Shown here: positions 7,543 through 18,000 of the stretch, piece after piece
How positions within the stretch are numbered: position 1 is the first letter of the stretch
How the letters are laid out: each line of letters starts with the position of its first letter
Source of the DNA: Bacteroidales bacterium
GTDB lineage: Bacteria; Bacteroidota; Bacteroidia; Bacteroidales; P3
NCBI GenBank assembly: GCA_031263015.1
Contig: JAISGN010000012.1
Location: 62,001 to 126,000 of the forward strand
Length of the DNA stretch: 64,000 nt
Direction of reading: 5' to 3'
Position numbers and translations under genes: made by a program
The notes under the pieces: generated by a model
Told to the model about the DNA's origin: nothing
The model's database searches: none
Seen by the model: the letters and a program-made list of their open reading frames with translations, nothing else

Positions 7543-9714
7543 ATGAAAAAAAGTTTATTAACTGCACTTTTATTGTCGTTTTCTATGACAATATGCTTTG
7601 CAAACCCCACACCAAAACCTGATGAAGGGATGTGGTTGCCGATGTTCTTCAAACAATTAAATTATTCCACCATGCAAAAGATGGGATTGCACCTTACGGC
7701 TGAACAATTATATAGTTTTAATAACTCCAGTCTTAAAGATGCAATCGTGCAAATGGGTAATTTTTGCACGGGAGAAATAGTTTCCGACAAGGGATTGATG
7801 TTTACCAATCACCATTGCGGATATGATGCCATTGCTTCGCAATCTACGATTGAGCATGACTACTTGACAAATGGTTTTTGGGCGTATTCAATGGACCAAG
7901 AGTTACCTATTGAAGGCTTAACAGTGTCTTTTATGATTAGAATGGAGGATGTAACCAAAGATATCTTGGGTGAATACATCAATGTTTTGGATAAAAATGC
8001 TCATGCGAAGGAAATAAATGAGCGTATCGCTAAAATGGAGGTAGAAAAGAGCGAAAACGGACGCTATGTCGTGGAAATAAAACCGTTCTTTGAAGGTTTG
8101 GAATATTATATGTTCGTTTATGAAGTATTCAAAGACGTTCGCTTGGTCGGAGCGCCTCCTTCCGCAATAGGAAAGTTTGGTGGAGATACGGATAACTGGA
8201 TGTGGCCTCGTCATACGGGCGATTTCTCAATTTTTAGAGTGTATGCCGATAAAGATAATAAGCCTGCCGCATACTCAAAAGACAATCAGCCTTACCAACC
8301 CAAGCATTTCTTGCCTATAAGTATTAAAGGAGTAAAGAAAGGCGACTTCACAATGATATGGGGCTATCCCGGATCAACGGAAAGGTATATGACGTCATAC
8401 GAAGTTGAGAATACAATCAACGTTTCCGACCCTTCAGTAATAGATGCTGGCAATTACATGCTGCCTGTTTTGAAAAAATGTATGGATAAGGACGAAAGCG
8501 TACGATTGAAATATGCTTCGGATTACGCTTCTATGATGAACCTTTGGAAAAATAAACAAGGAGAATTGAGAGGCTTGAAACGCCTTGATGTTTATGGCAA
8601 AAAACTTGCAATAGAAAAGCGTTTGGCTTCTTGGATATCAGAGAATAATTTCCGCAAAGAACGTTACGGTAATATTTTATCTGATTTGGAAAAGACGTGT
8701 TCTGATATCGCAAAATTGCCTTCCGAGAAATATTCTTGGTATGGTAATCTTGGTTTGATGACTGCTCAAAGGGCGCTGCTGGCATTTCAAGTTACAATGA
8801 ATTTACAATTGTTAGATGCAATGGATAAGGAAAAGCAAGAAATGTATAGAGATAAACTTATTGCCAACCTTGCTGCAAGAGGCGACAAACATTTTGAGCT
8901 TTACGACCAAGCAACAGAGAAGGAAATGTTCCGTGCTTTGGTTAATATGATGTATAATATTGACGCCAAAGGAGCCTTTAAGACTCAAGTAGAAAAGGCA
9001 GGCAGTATAGACAAATTTGCAGATAAAGCATTTAACCAGTCTGTCTTTGCTACAAAAGAAAGTTTTGATAAATTTATGAAAAAACCTAATGCCAAGAAAC
9101 TTGAAAAAGATATGATAGCATCAGTTGCTATGGACGCATATCGTATGATTGTGCCGTTGGATACTGATACTACTGCTCAGAAATTAACGGAAAAATTAGC
9201 TGCAGACAGACAAGCGTTTGTTGAAGCCTTACGTAAGATGGATTCTACTTTGGTTCGCTACCCTGATGCCAACTTTACTATGCGTATGACTTACGGACAG
9301 GTTTTGGATTACTACCCTGCGGACGCTGTTCATTACGATTACGTAACTACTCTTGAAGGATTGATGGAAAAAGAAGACCCTTCAAGTGATGAATTCAATG
9401 TTCCGAACAAATTAAAAGAACTTTTCAAAACCAAAGACTACGGACAATATGCAGATAAGGACGGAAAACTTATTGTATGCTTCCTTTCCAACAACGATAT
9501 TACGGGAGGAAATTCCGGTTCGCCTATTATAAACGGAGACGGTCAGCTAATAGGACTTGCTTTTGACGGAAACTGGGAGGCAATGAGCGGAGATATTGCA
9601 TTTGAACCTGATTTGCAAAGAACAATCAATGTGGATGCTCGCTACGTCCTTTTCATCATTGACAAATTTGCAGGAGCCAAGAACATAATTGACGAATTGA
9701 CCATAATAAAATAA
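7543..9714 (+). CDS. S46 family dipeptidyl-peptidase (DPP7/DPP11 type)
   Basis: This 723-aa secreted or periplasmic serine peptidase removes dipeptides from oligopeptides and is central to peptide use in Bacteroidota such as Porphyromonas. The signal peptide is residues 1-20 (ending CFA-N). The chymotrypsin-like triad is visible: histidine in MFTNHHCGY (about 90), aspartate in GGDTDNWMWPRH, and serine in GGNSGSPIING (about 656). A helical insertion domain lies between Asp and Ser. The S1 residue that separates DPP7 (hydrophobic) from DPP11 (acidic) specificity cannot be assigned securely from memory, although a glycine occurs in the AFDGNWE segment. It is the first gene of a run with an FKBP and a PPTase. 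Confidence 0.92.
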   Translation: MKKSLLTALLLSFSMTICFANPTPKPDEGMWLPMFFKQLNYSTMQKMGLHLTAEQLYSFNNSSLKDAIVQMGNFCTGEIVSDKGLMFTNHHCGYDAIASQSTIEHDYLTNGFWAYSMDQELPIEGLTVSFMIRMEDVTKDILGEYINVLDKNAHAKEINERIAKMEVEKSENGRYVVEIKPFFEGLEYYMFVYEVFKDVRLVGAPPSAIGKFGGDTDNWMWPRHTGDFSIFRVYADKDNKPAAYSKDNQPYQPKHFLPISIKGVKKGDFTMIWGYPGSTERYMTSYEVENTINVSDPSVIDAGNYMLPVLKKCMDKDESVRLKYASDYASMMNLWKNKQGELRGLKRLDVYGKKLAIEKRLASWISENNFRKERYGNILSDLEKTCSDIAKLPSEKYSWYGNLGLMTAQRALLAFQVTMNLQLLDAMDKEKQEMYRDKLIANLAARGDKHFELYDQATEKEMFRALVNMMYNIDAKGAFKTQVEKAGSIDKFADKAFNQSVFATKESFDKFMKKPNAKKLEKDMIASVAMDAYRMIVPLDTDTTAQKLTEKLAADRQAFVEALRKMDSTLVRYPDANFTMRMTYGQVLDYYPADAVHYDYVTTLEGLMEKEDPSSDEFNVPNKLKELFKTKDYGQYADKDGKLIVCFLSNNDITGGNSGSPIINGDGQLIGLAFDGNWEAMSGDIAFEPDLQRTINVDARYVLFIIDKFAGAKNIIDELTIIK

Positions 9715-9723
9715 AACAACAAA

Positions 9724-10344
9724 ATGAATTTAGCAACAGACAAGGAAAAGGTAAGTTACATTATCGGTGAGGATATTGGTAATTCTTTCCTCAAAGAAGG
9801 TTATGATTTGGACATAGAAGTTCTTATCACAGCCATACGCAATGCCGCAACAGGTATTGACCAAAGCAATCTCAGCAATGAAGAAAAGAATGCCGTAATG
9901 CAGCGTTGGCAGGCAGCCGAACAGGCAAAACGTCAGGCTATAAACGCAGAAATAAGCAAGGCTGCAAAGGAAGAAGGACAGGCATTTCTACAAAAAAACA
10001 AGGAATCAGCGGATGTGAAGGAAACTGCTTCGGGTCTGCAATATAAAGTAATAAAAGAAGGCGACGGAGCAATGCCTAAGGCTACCGATACCGTGCATGT
10101 ACATTATCATGGCACGCTTTTGAACGGTAATGTCTTTGATTCCTCAGTGCAAAGAGGCGAACCGATTTCTTTTCCTTTGAATCAAGTGATTGCAGGCTGG
10201 ACAGAAGGATTGCAACTTATGAAAAAAGGCTCCAAATACCGCCTTTTCATACCTTCTCATCTTGCTTACGGAGACCAAAGTGTCGGTTCAATTCCGGCAG
10301 GCAGCACATTGATTTTTGATGTTGAACTTTTGGATATAAAATAA
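9724..10344 (+). CDS. FKBP-type peptidyl-prolyl cis-trans isomerase (FklB/Mip-like)
   Basis: This 206-aa prolyl isomerase has an N-terminal helical dimerisation region (residues 1-90, FKBP_N type, starting with DKEKVSYIIG) and a C-terminal FKBP domain (residues 100-206). Family residues visible include VHYHGTLLNGNVFDSS, VIAGWTEGLQLM, LFIPSHLAYGD and LIFDVELL. There is no signal peptide, so it is probably cytoplasmic. The ATG follows the S46 peptidase stop by 9 nt and the next gene follows by 6 nt, so it is part of the same operon. A second, secreted FKBP occurs at 46737-47765. Confidence 0.92.
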   Translation: MNLATDKEKVSYIIGEDIGNSFLKEGYDLDIEVLITAIRNAATGIDQSNLSNEEKNAVMQRWQAAEQAKRQAINAEISKAAKEEGQAFLQKNKESADVKETASGLQYKVIKEGDGAMPKATDTVHVHYHGTLLNGNVFDSSVQRGEPISFPLNQVIAGWTEGLQLMKKGSKYRLFIPSHLAYGDQSVGSIPAGSTLIFDVELLDIK

Positions 10345-10350
10345 CTCAAT

Positions 10351-10899
10351 TTGAATTATCAAATCACGCACATATCGGAGTGTGAGCGGCTTTTCGGACG
10401 TCAAAACGACCTTTCGCAGCGGCAACAATTGACTTTATGGGCGGAAAAGTTGATAATTCGGCAATCAGGCTTGCCTTTACAGGTCGCAAAAGACCTTAAA
10501 GGTAAGCCTTTTTTTAAGAACAATCCGTTATTGCATTGTTCGGTTTCGCACACTTCCTATTTCATCGCCACAGCCCTTGCTTCCACTCCGATAGGAATTG
10601 ATATTGAGCATTTAAGATGCGATAAACAGGAAATATCTCAGCGTTTTTTTACATCGGAAGAGAACGAATATCTTTCCAAATTGCCCAAAGAAGAATTTGA
10701 TACCTCATTTACTCGCCTCTGGACGCTGAAAGAGGCGTATTCAAAGTGCATCGGCATCGGCATAAGCGGCTCTTTCTCATCTCAAACCATAGATTTGGCG
10801 GCATTAAACGTCAAAGGACGGGAGCAAGACTTCGTTCTCGTATCCGAATACGACACTTCACGCCAACTTTTCATTGCTATCTGCCTAAGAAAGGGCTGA
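10351..10899 (+). CDS. 4'-phosphopantetheinyl transferase (Sfp/AcpT superfamily)
   Basis: This 182-aa enzyme transfers phosphopantetheine from CoA to a serine on acyl or peptidyl carrier proteins. The diagnostic motifs are GIDIEHL (Mg binding) and LWTLKEAYSKCIGIGI (WxxKEAxxK), with the N-terminal SVSHTS segment. The reading frame appears to begin with TTG at 10351, 6 nt after the FKBP stop, since no suitable ATG exists before the conserved part. It is the last gene of the S46 peptidase-FKBP run and is followed directly by repeat array R4. Its carrier-protein partner is not in the window. Confidence 0.88.
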   Translation: MNYQITHISECERLFGRQNDLSQRQQLTLWAEKLIIRQSGLPLQVAKDLKGKPFFKNNPLLHCSVSHTSYFIATALASTPIGIDIEHLRCDKQEISQRFFTSEENEYLSKLPKEEFDTSFTRLWTLKEAYSKCIGIGISGSFSSQTIDLAALNVKGREQDFVLVSEYDTSRQLFIAICLRKG

Positions 10900-10933
10900 T
10901 TACGCTGATATTATTTGCTTCTGTTTTCACGAA

Positions 10934-11122
10934 ACAACCTTTGATTAAAATAAAACAGCCTTTTATTAAAATATTCCTTGATTTCATTGAAATGAAACAG
11001 CGTTTTATTTTAACGAAATAGCGTTTTATAAAAATATAATATCAGTGCGATACGCACAAACAGCCTTTTGTAAAAAGTAATGCAGGTGCGGCACGCACGA
11101 ATGTTGATATTGTTGAAATTAA
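10934..11122. repeat. 21-bp repeat array R4 (9 units), reaching the kinase stop codon
   Basis: Units start at 10934 and every 21 bp. In order they contain CAACC, CAGCC, CCTTGATTTCATT, CAGCG, TAGCG, the GTGCG-ATA-CGCAC palindrome, CAGCC, the GTGCG-GCA-CGCAC palindrome and a TGTTGATATTG unit. The last unit covers the stop codon of the convergent histidine kinase (11119-11121). Unit order matches array R8 at 37486-37611. Confidence 0.93.
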
Positions 11123-13326
11123 ACGCCTTTCACGGGCAGCGTTATGGTGAAATATGTGCCTGATGCTTGCTCGGAAGACGATGAAGAAGTGTTTGAGGTG
11201 AAGGAAATAGTGCCTTTGAAACTCGCAATGGCGTCATGCACAATCAAAAGCCCCAAACCGCTGCCGTCATTCTTGGTTGTAAATGAATATTGGAAGATTT
11301 TAGCCTGATTAACCTTGCTTATACCGCATCCGTTATCAGAGATGGTAACAACGGCTCTTTGTTTGATGACCTGCAAATCAACGTCTATTTTGCCCAAAGG
11401 AGAATTGCTTGTCGCCTGAACGGCGTTTTTGATAATATTATTGAAGACTCTTATCAATAAGGCTTTGTCTGCAAGGACTATTACCTCATTGTTGCCGTGC
11501 GAATTGAAGGTTAAGGTTGTTGAAGGCAGATTTGAAAATGTTGAAACGGCGGTTTGAAGGCATGAAACAAGATTTACGTTGGTCAATCGGGCGTTATCAA
11601 TCTTTGAATAGTCGGAAAATTCCGTTGCAATGTCGGATAAAGTATCTATTTGCTCAATCAGCGATGTTGAAACCTCATCAAACAGTTGGTCAAACTTCTT
11701 TTCGCCGTCATTTTTTAAGCGTTGAAGGTGTTGAATTGAGAGTTTCATCGGCGTAAGCGGGTTTTTAACCTCGTGAGATACCTGTCGGGCGAGTTCTTTC
11801 CAAGCCTTGTCCCGTTCGTTCTTCTTTATGTTGGTGAGAATCCTTGATATCAGTGCCGCAAGAAGAATAGATATATTGACGAAAAGAAGATATATGCCGG
11901 CGTAATTAGAGATGACGTTGTCTATCTTTGCTTCCATTTCTCTTTGTCCCGAAAGGAATGGAATATTCACATAGCCCACAACAACATTGTTTTGATTGAC
12001 AATCGGCATATAAGAAGACAAAAATTTGCGGCTGCGGAAGCGTTCCGTCTGAACAAATATCGGAGAAACGTATCTTGACCCCAAACCTTTAAGTTGAGCA
12101 AATGCGTTGCTGTTCATAGATTTCGGCAAAATATTGTCGTGGAACATATTCTCCCGATTTGATGCCATGATAATGCCTTGAGCGTTATAAACATTAATAT
12201 CAACGAAAAATGCAGCGGATAGCCACATCACGTAATCGGAAAGAGATTCGGTGGAATCGTTATAAGAAAAGAAATTGCTTAATTCAATATTTATGGAAAG
12301 GGTCTTTTCTTTTAGTGTATCGGTATTGGCATTCGTATTGACGTCAGCAAGATTGCGAACGGTTATTAGTCCTAAAACAATGAAAATCACAAGTAAGAGA
12401 GCAATGAGAGTAAAGAATACTTTTGTGTTAAGCCCGAATGGTTCTCGTTTGTAAAGTTTTATGCCGACGAAAACAAGGCACATCACAAGCAATGTTGCAA
12501 GGAAGATGTAGGAAGCCGATATGATGGAATCGTAAATCAGGTTTTTGTGAATTGTTATGACCCATTGTTCCGTTAAGGGCTTGTTTGAGGCGCTTGAAAT
12601 AGTGTTTTGAATTGAGTAATGGCAGTAATGATGGATTGTTTCTTGCCATTTTTTGTTTGGAATGACTGCCTGTTTGGGGTAGGGGAAGCTTCCGCTTTGG
12701 AAAATGAGGTTTCCGTTGGTGTATTTGGCAAAAGAAATGTCTAAGTCGTTATCATAATATGTTTCTTTCCTTGTTTCATTGAGCGAGATGTCGGAATAAG
12801 CACTGTGAGGTGAGGCTCTGCGGCTTTCAATCTCTATAAAAATAATAGAGTCCTTGATTTGAATAAGACAAACGTAGCGTTTGGTGATGTTTTCGCTGAC
12901 ATTATATATATGGTATGAGGAGTCAATGCGGCGAGAGCCTAATCGGCTGCGAAAATATGAGAGAGCATTTTGCGGTTCTGCGATATTGGCAACATATATT
13001 GAGTCTTGGCTGTCGTATAATGAAATTTCGGTGTAGTATTGTCGGCGAACAGGGCGCAGAATTGAGCGAATGCTGTCTTTAAGCGTGCTGTCTGTGGAGC
13101 GAAAGGATATCTGGGCGTCAATTTTCTTTCTTATGATATAGTCTTCTGCTGCTATCATAAGTTGTTCCGCCTTTTTGTCTCTGCCTAATGCAACATCGGC
13201 TATTACGGATTGAGCGGATAGTTTAGCGTTGTGCCACTTTATGATGTTAATGGTTATTCCTGCTGCTATTGAAAGGGCAAGTAATGATATGAATAACCAT
13301 AATATTCTATTTTTCTTTGCTTTCAT
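11119..13326 (-). CDS. NtrY-like membrane sensor histidine kinase
   Basis: This 735-aa sensor kinase has a TM segment near the N-terminus (ILWLFISLLALSIAAGI), then an extracytoplasmic region. A second TM pair follows (IFLATLLVMCLVFVGI and FFTLIALLLVIFIVLGL), a further sensory stretch, and another TM (ISILLAALISRILTNI). The kinase core has H-box RQVSHEVKNPLTPMKLS, N-box NNIIKNAVQATS, G1 ISDNGCGIS and G2 GSGLGLLIVHDAI. I start it at ATG 13326 rather than the upstream in-frame ATG at 13377, because a promoter-like element (13332-13361) lies between them. No response regulator is adjacent. The 3' end runs into repeat array R4. Confidence 0.85.
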   Translation of the reverse strand: MKAKKNRILWLFISLLALSIAAGITINIIKWHNAKLSAQSVIADVALGRDKKAEQLMIAAEDYIIRKKIDAQISFRSTDSTLKDSIRSILRPVRRQYYTEISLYDSQDSIYVANIAEPQNALSYFRSRLGSRRIDSSYHIYNVSENITKRYVCLIQIKDSIIFIEIESRRASPHSAYSDISLNETRKETYYDNDLDISFAKYTNGNLIFQSGSFPYPKQAVIPNKKWQETIHHYCHYSIQNTISSASNKPLTEQWVITIHKNLIYDSIISASYIFLATLLVMCLVFVGIKLYKREPFGLNTKVFFTLIALLLVIFIVLGLITVRNLADVNTNANTDTLKEKTLSINIELSNFFSYNDSTESLSDYVMWLSAAFFVDINVYNAQGIIMASNRENMFHDNILPKSMNSNAFAQLKGLGSRYVSPIFVQTERFRSRKFLSSYMPIVNQNNVVVGYVNIPFLSGQREMEAKIDNVISNYAGIYLLFVNISILLAALISRILTNIKKNERDKAWKELARQVSHEVKNPLTPMKLSIQHLQRLKNDGEKKFDQLFDEVSTSLIEQIDTLSDIATEFSDYSKIDNARLTNVNLVSCLQTAVSTFSNLPSTTLTFNSHGNNEVIVLADKALLIRVFNNIIKNAVQATSNSPLGKIDVDLQVIKQRAVVTISDNGCGISKVNQAKIFQYSFTTKNDGSGLGLLIVHDAIASFKGTISFTSNTSSSSSEQASGTYFTITLPVKGV

Positions 13327-13331
13327 GGTGG

Positions 13332-13361
13332 CAAAGTTAAATAAAAAAGAAATAAGACAAA
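13332..13361 (-). promoter_or_regulatory. Promoter of the histidine kinase, giving a near-leaderless mRNA
   Basis: On the minus strand: TTTG at 13361-13358, an 18-nt spacer, and TAACTTTG at 13339-13332. Only 5 nt separate the -7 box from the ATG at 13326, so transcription would begin at or next to the start codon. Confidence 0.6.
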
Positions 13362-13474
13362 TATTGCACCTTTTCAAATGAGAAAATAGTGCTGTTATTC
13401 CTTTGGTTAGCCTCTTCGGAACGTTGTTTTTGAATTTTTTTGAGGGTTTTTATGCTTATTAAATAAAAAAATAG

Positions 13475-13482
13475 TATTTTTG
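13475..13482 (+). promoter_or_regulatory. Putative -7 element of a short terminated RNA
   Basis: TATTTTTG followed by C matches the Bacteroidota -7 consensus and lies about 47 nt before a perfect terminator stem. The upstream TTTG is not at the expected spacing. Confidence 0.45.
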
Positions 13483-13487
13483 CATCA

Positions 13488-13552
13488 AGTTTTATTTATT
13501 TTCATCGTAATAAAATTGTTGATTATGTGGGCGTAGAAATACGCCCTTTTTT
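13488..13552 (+). ncRNA. Candidate ~65-nt small RNA or terminated leader upstream of rsmA
   Basis: A TATTTTTG promoter-like box at 13475-13482 is followed by about 40 nt without a reading frame, then a 7-bp GGGCGTA/TACGCCC stem with a GAAA loop and six Ts. The rsmA gene has its own TATCTTTG box after the terminator. The layout is that of a short independent RNA. I do not recognise a known family. The 5' end is an estimate from the -7 box. Confidence 0.4.
13529..13552 (+). terminator. Rho-independent terminator
   Basis: The stem GGGCGTA (13529-13535) pairs perfectly with TACGCCC (13540-13546) around a GAAA tetraloop and is followed by TTTTTT. Confidence 0.85.
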
Positions 13553-13565
13553 GTTTTATTTTTCT

Positions 13566-13573
13566 TATCTTTG
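13566..13573 (+). promoter_or_regulatory. Putative -7 element for rsmA-mntP
   Basis: TATCTTTG lies 23 nt before the GTG start of rsmA and just after the preceding terminator. Confidence 0.6.
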
Positions 13574-13596
13574 CATTCAGAATAACAGAACTTTAA

Positions 13597-14376
13597 GTGG
13601 ATAAATTAGTTAGAGCAAAGAAATATTTAGGGCAGCATTTTCTTACAGATGAAGCAGTTGCACAGAGGATAGAAAGCAGCCTTCAATACAAACAAAACGT
13701 GCTTGAAATAGGTCCGGGTATGGGTGTATTGACAAAATATCTCATTTCCGATGAAGCAATATCTGATTTGAGAGTGGTGGAAATTGATAAAGAATCAACG
13801 GATTATCTTTCCAATCATTATCCTGCTTTGTTTCAGTACAATGAAGACTTTCTTAAAATGAATCTTTCTTCAATTTATCACGACCAAATGAGCATTATAG
13901 GCAATTTTCCTTATAATATATCCAATCAGATTTTGTTTAAGGTGTTTGAAAATAGGGATTTAGTGCTTCAAGTTGTAGGAATGTTTCAATTGGAAGTTGC
14001 GAAGAGAATAACGGCACGAGAAGGCAGTAAAATATATGGAATACTTAGTGTATTGCTTTCGGCGTTTTACAATGCCGAGTTTTTGTTTGGTGTTGATGAA
14101 AAGGTATTTAATCCTCCTCCGAAGGTGAAATCGGCGGTCATTCGTTTGACAAGAAAAGATGTATCTAAGGTTTCTACGCTTGATTGTGATGAAAAGTTGT
14201 TTGTGAAGGTGGTTAAGACAGCATTTAATCAAAGACGAAAAATGTTGCGTTCTGCTTTGAAGCCATTAAATATTGATTTGAGTGATATAGATGATGGTTT
14301 GCTTGCCATGAGAGCAGAGCAGTTATCGGTGGAACGCTTTATTGAATTAACAAAACTTTTGAATAGTAAGATATGA
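13597..14376 (+). CDS. rsmA: 16S rRNA dimethyladenosine transferase RsmA (KsgA)
   Basis: This enzyme dimethylates two adjacent adenosines in the 3'-terminal hairpin of 16S rRNA using SAM, a late check on 30S assembly. The 259-aa protein has the N-terminal [14 protein letters not shown] motif [13 protein letters not shown], the acidic VVEIDKES, the catalytic motif GNFPYNIS (NLPY in most members) and the C-terminal FNQRRKMLR. The start is GTG at 13597, positioned before the conserved KKYLGQHF. Its stop overlaps the start of the mntP-like gene by 4 bp (ATGA), so the two are translationally coupled. Confidence 0.94.
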   Translation: MDKLVRAKKYLGQHFLTDEAVAQRIESSLQYKQNVLEIGPGMGVLTKYLISDEAISDLRVVEIDKESTDYLSNHYPALFQYNEDFLKMNLSSIYHDQMSIIGNFPYNISNQILFKVFENRDLVLQVVGMFQLEVAKRITAREGSKIYGILSVLLSAFYNAEFLFGVDEKVFNPPPKVKSAVIRLTRKDVSKVSTLDCDEKLFVKVVKTAFNQRRKMLRSALKPLNIDLSDIDDGLLAMRAEQLSVERFIELTKLLNSKI

Positions 14377-14936
14377 TAAGTATTTTGATTGAAGCAACTT
14401 TGGTTGCGGTAGCCAATTGTATGGATACGCTTGTAGTTTCTACTGCTTGCGGTATGCAGAAAGCAATGAACAGAAAACGCATGTGGGTTTTGGCATTGAC
14501 CTTTGCTGTAATGCAGACCGTTTTTCCTTTGATTGGCATTCTTATAGGGGGCGTTTTGAAGGATTTTATTGAGGAAATGGTGAGTTATATTGCCTTTTCG
14601 CTCTTTTTAATCATCGGAATAAAGGCATTATTGGAAGCAAGACATTGCAGTATTAAGGATAAGATATTTGATATTAGCCATTATAAAATTATATTTACAC
14701 TTGCTGTTGCCACGAGTCTTGATTCTTTGATTTTGGGACTTGGATTCGGTTTGCAATGGACAACGCTTGAACAGATTGTAACATTGATAGCATTGTTTGT
14801 AATAACGCTTGCTTTTGCTTTAATCGGCGTTTTAATGGGTTCTAAACTTTATTTCATTAAACCCAAATATGCTTTGGTATTTGCGGGACTTATTTTTATT
14901 GCAATGGGAGTAAAGACTCTTTTTGATAAAATTTGA
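14373..14936 (+). CDS. MntP-type manganese efflux pump family protein
   Basis: This 187-aa polytopic membrane protein of the MntP/DUF204 family exports Mn(II) in characterised members. It has about six TM helices in two homologous halves. Each half carries the acidic motif expected for metal transport: NCMDTLVVS in TM1 and [14 protein letters not shown] in the second half. A charged loop (about residues 90-105) separates the halves. The ATG overlaps the rsmA stop. The yybP-ykoY Mn riboswitch often found before mntP was not seen, and the gene depends on the rsmA promoter. Confidence 0.82.
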   Translation: MISILIEATLVAVANCMDTLVVSTACGMQKAMNRKRMWVLALTFAVMQTVFPLIGILIGGVLKDFIEEMVSYIAFSLFLIIGIKALLEARHCSIKDKIFDISHYKIIFTLAVATSLDSLILGLGFGLQWTTLEQIVTLIALFVITLAFALIGVLMGSKLYFIKPKYALVFAGLIFIAMGVKTLFDKI

Positions 14937-14962
14937 TATTCTGTGTTGCCAAAAGCACTTTA

Positions 14963-14970
14963 TACCTTTG
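14963..14970 (+). promoter_or_regulatory. Putative -7 element for sprA
   Basis: TACCTTTG lies 46 nt before the sprA GTG start. Confidence 0.5.
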
Positions 14971-15016
14971 AAATCAAATAATACAATAAAAGAATAGGGT
15001 TTGCGTTATTAGTATC

Positions 15017-18000
15017 GTGAAGAAAATTATATTCTTATTGTTTTTGGCAATTGCGATTGCTCAACCGATAGTGTTAAAGGCTCAGATTAAATTGCCGGAG
15101 CCTTCTAATATTACAACATCGGTTGAATATGATGCGAAGAATAATGAATATATTTTACTGAAAAAGGCAGGGGATTTGGTGATTGAAAGAAAGGTGTTGT
15201 CATTTTCGGAATATCAAAATTATGATATGGACAAAATGATTGCCGATTATTGGAAAAATCGTAGTACTTCTTCGTCTCTTTCTCCTACAACAACAGATGA
15301 GGGGCTTAGTGAGTTGATTCCTTCTCTTAAAATCAAGAGTGAGTTGTTTGAAAGCATATTCGGAGGGCAGGAAATCACACCTCGTCTGAATGGAAACGCA
15401 GAAATAAAGATGGCAATTGTTAATAACTACAACGGCAATCTTGCTTTGCAGGAGAATCAACGCTCAACGACTTTCTTTAAATTTGATGAGACAATACAGT
15501 TAAATGCATCCATACAGCTTGGAACGGCGACATCATTCAATATAAACTACAATACCGAAGCTACTTTTGACTTTGAAAATGAATTTAAGTTGAAATGGGA
15601 AGGTAAAGAGGACAATATATTGCAGTTAATTGAGGCTGGGAATATTGCTTTCCCGCTTCCTACAACCCTGATACATGGTTCACAAAATTTGTTTGGAATA
15701 AAAACAAAATTAAAGTTTGGAAATCTATGGATAGATGCTATTGCCGGGCAGCAGAAGTCTAAATCGCAAAATATAACTCTTCAAGGTGGTTCGCAGGTTC
15801 AGGAGTTTCAGATAAAAGCTGATGAATATGATGAGAATAGACACTATTTTCTTTCTCAATATTTCTATGACCATTATAATGAAGCAATGGCTACTATGCC
15901 GCTTATAAATTCCAATATAAATATAATCAAGATTGAGGTTTGGCGAACAAACGTTGGAGCTGCCGTAACAGAGAATCGTAACATTGTTGCCTTTTCCGAT
16001 TTGGGTGAAGTTAATCCCTACGCCACTGTTCCCGGTTTGAACAATCCTTATGGTTCTGTATTGCCTGATGAAGTAAAGTCTAATTATCTGCTTTCGGTGA
16101 TTAATGTTAATAATATAAGGAGTATAAATAATGTTAGCAGTTATCTGCAAACTTTAGGTTTTACAGCAGGACAGACTTATGAAAAAGTGGAGAGTGCAAG
16201 GAAACTTTCGTCTTCAGAATATACATTTAACTCACGTCTTGGTTTCATTTCTTTGAATCAAGCATTGGCTGCCGACCAAGTTCTTGCTGTTGCTTTTAGA
16301 TATCAGATAATAGGAGATAGTACAATCTATCAAGTAGGAGAATTTTCCGATGAAGGGATTGCCGATCCTAATACATTGGTGGTTAAATTGCTTAAATCAT
16401 CATCACTTAATGTAAAGAATCCTATGTGGAAACTGATGATGAAGAATGTTTATTCAATCAATGCTTACAATGTGCAGCAGGATGGCTTTCGCCTAAATAT
16501 ACTATATCAAGGGGATGAGGACGGAGTATTGGCAGGATACTTTAAAGAAGGTTCGCAAAAGGGAGTGCCCTTAATACAAGTCTTTGGATTGGATAAAATG
16601 GATAATCAACAAAATCCTTTTCCTGATGGTGTCTTTGATTTTATTCCTTTTTCAGATGGAAATTATGTGCAATCCAATATTAATAACAGCTTGTCTGCTG
16701 CTAATCAAACTGCATTGCAAGGAGGCGGAGGTACAATCAAGCCCGATAGAGCAACAATATTTTTCCCTTATGTAGAGCCTTTTGGTAAGGATTTAAGAAC
16801 TATATTAAATGATGATGAACTTGCCGATAAGTATTGTTTTGATTCTCTTTATACTCTTACCAAAATTCAGGCAAAGCAGTACCCTGATAAAGATAAATAT
16901 TATTTGGAAGGGAGGTATGGGTCCTCTTCAAGTTCCGAAATAAGCATTGGCGCAAATGTGCCGCAAGGTTCGGTAAGAGTAACCGCTGGAGGAATAACGC
17001 TTACGGAAGGTGTAGATTATATTGTTGATTATGCAATGGGGCGAGTTAAAATAATCAATCAAGGGTATCTTAATTCAGGTACTCCTATTAGTGTTTCAAC
17101 GGAATCAAATAATACATTCTCTGCTGAAACTAAATGGATGTTTGGGGCTAGGGTCAATTATGTTTTTAATTCAGACTTTAATATAGGAATGACTTTTCTT
17201 AATCTTCATGAAACACCAAATTTTCTAAAAGCTAATTATGGTGATGAGCCATCAAATAATAGTTTGTGGGGATTTGATTTTAATTATCGTAAAGAACTAC
17301 CTTTTATCACGAAGTTAATAGACTTATTACCATTTTATCAAACGAAAGCACCATCAACACTTACTGTTACAGGAGAATTTGCTCAGTTTTTACCTAATAA
17401 TCCTTCTTCAATAGGTAAATCAGGAACGGCATATTTGGATGATTTTGAAGCAGCAAAGCAATCTCGTGATTTGAAGGCTATCGGAAATTGGTCATTAGCT
17501 TCAACACCACAAGATTACCAAACAATAGGTACTTTATTTCCAGAATCTCAACCAAATTCAGGTTTAGCGTATGGTTTTAATCGTGCGTTGATTTCTTGGT
17601 ATTGTATTGATGATAATTTTTATCTTGACCCTCCGTCTAACATAACAAAAGAAGATTTGTCCCAAACGTATGCTCGCCAACTTTTGGTTAAGGAAATTTA
17701 TCCGAATAAACAACAATCAGGAAGTGAAATACAGACATTAAGGGAATTTAATATTGCTTTTTATCCTTATGAAAGAGGTCCTTATAATTATGATATTTCT
17801 TCTTCTTATTCTGCTGGACTTAATCAAGATGGTTTATTAAACAATCCCAAAAGTAGATGGGGTGGTATAATGCGAAAGATGGAAATAACAGATTTTGAAT
17901 CGGCAAATATAGAATATATAGAATTTTGGTTATTAGATCCTTTTAGAGATAATCCTAATCATAAAGGAGGAAAATTGTACTTTGATTTGGGGGATATATC

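Noticed and set aside
13327..13377. Longer start for the histidine kinase at 13377
   Set aside because: A well-formed promoter lies between 13377 and 13326, and the extra 17 residues have no family similarity.
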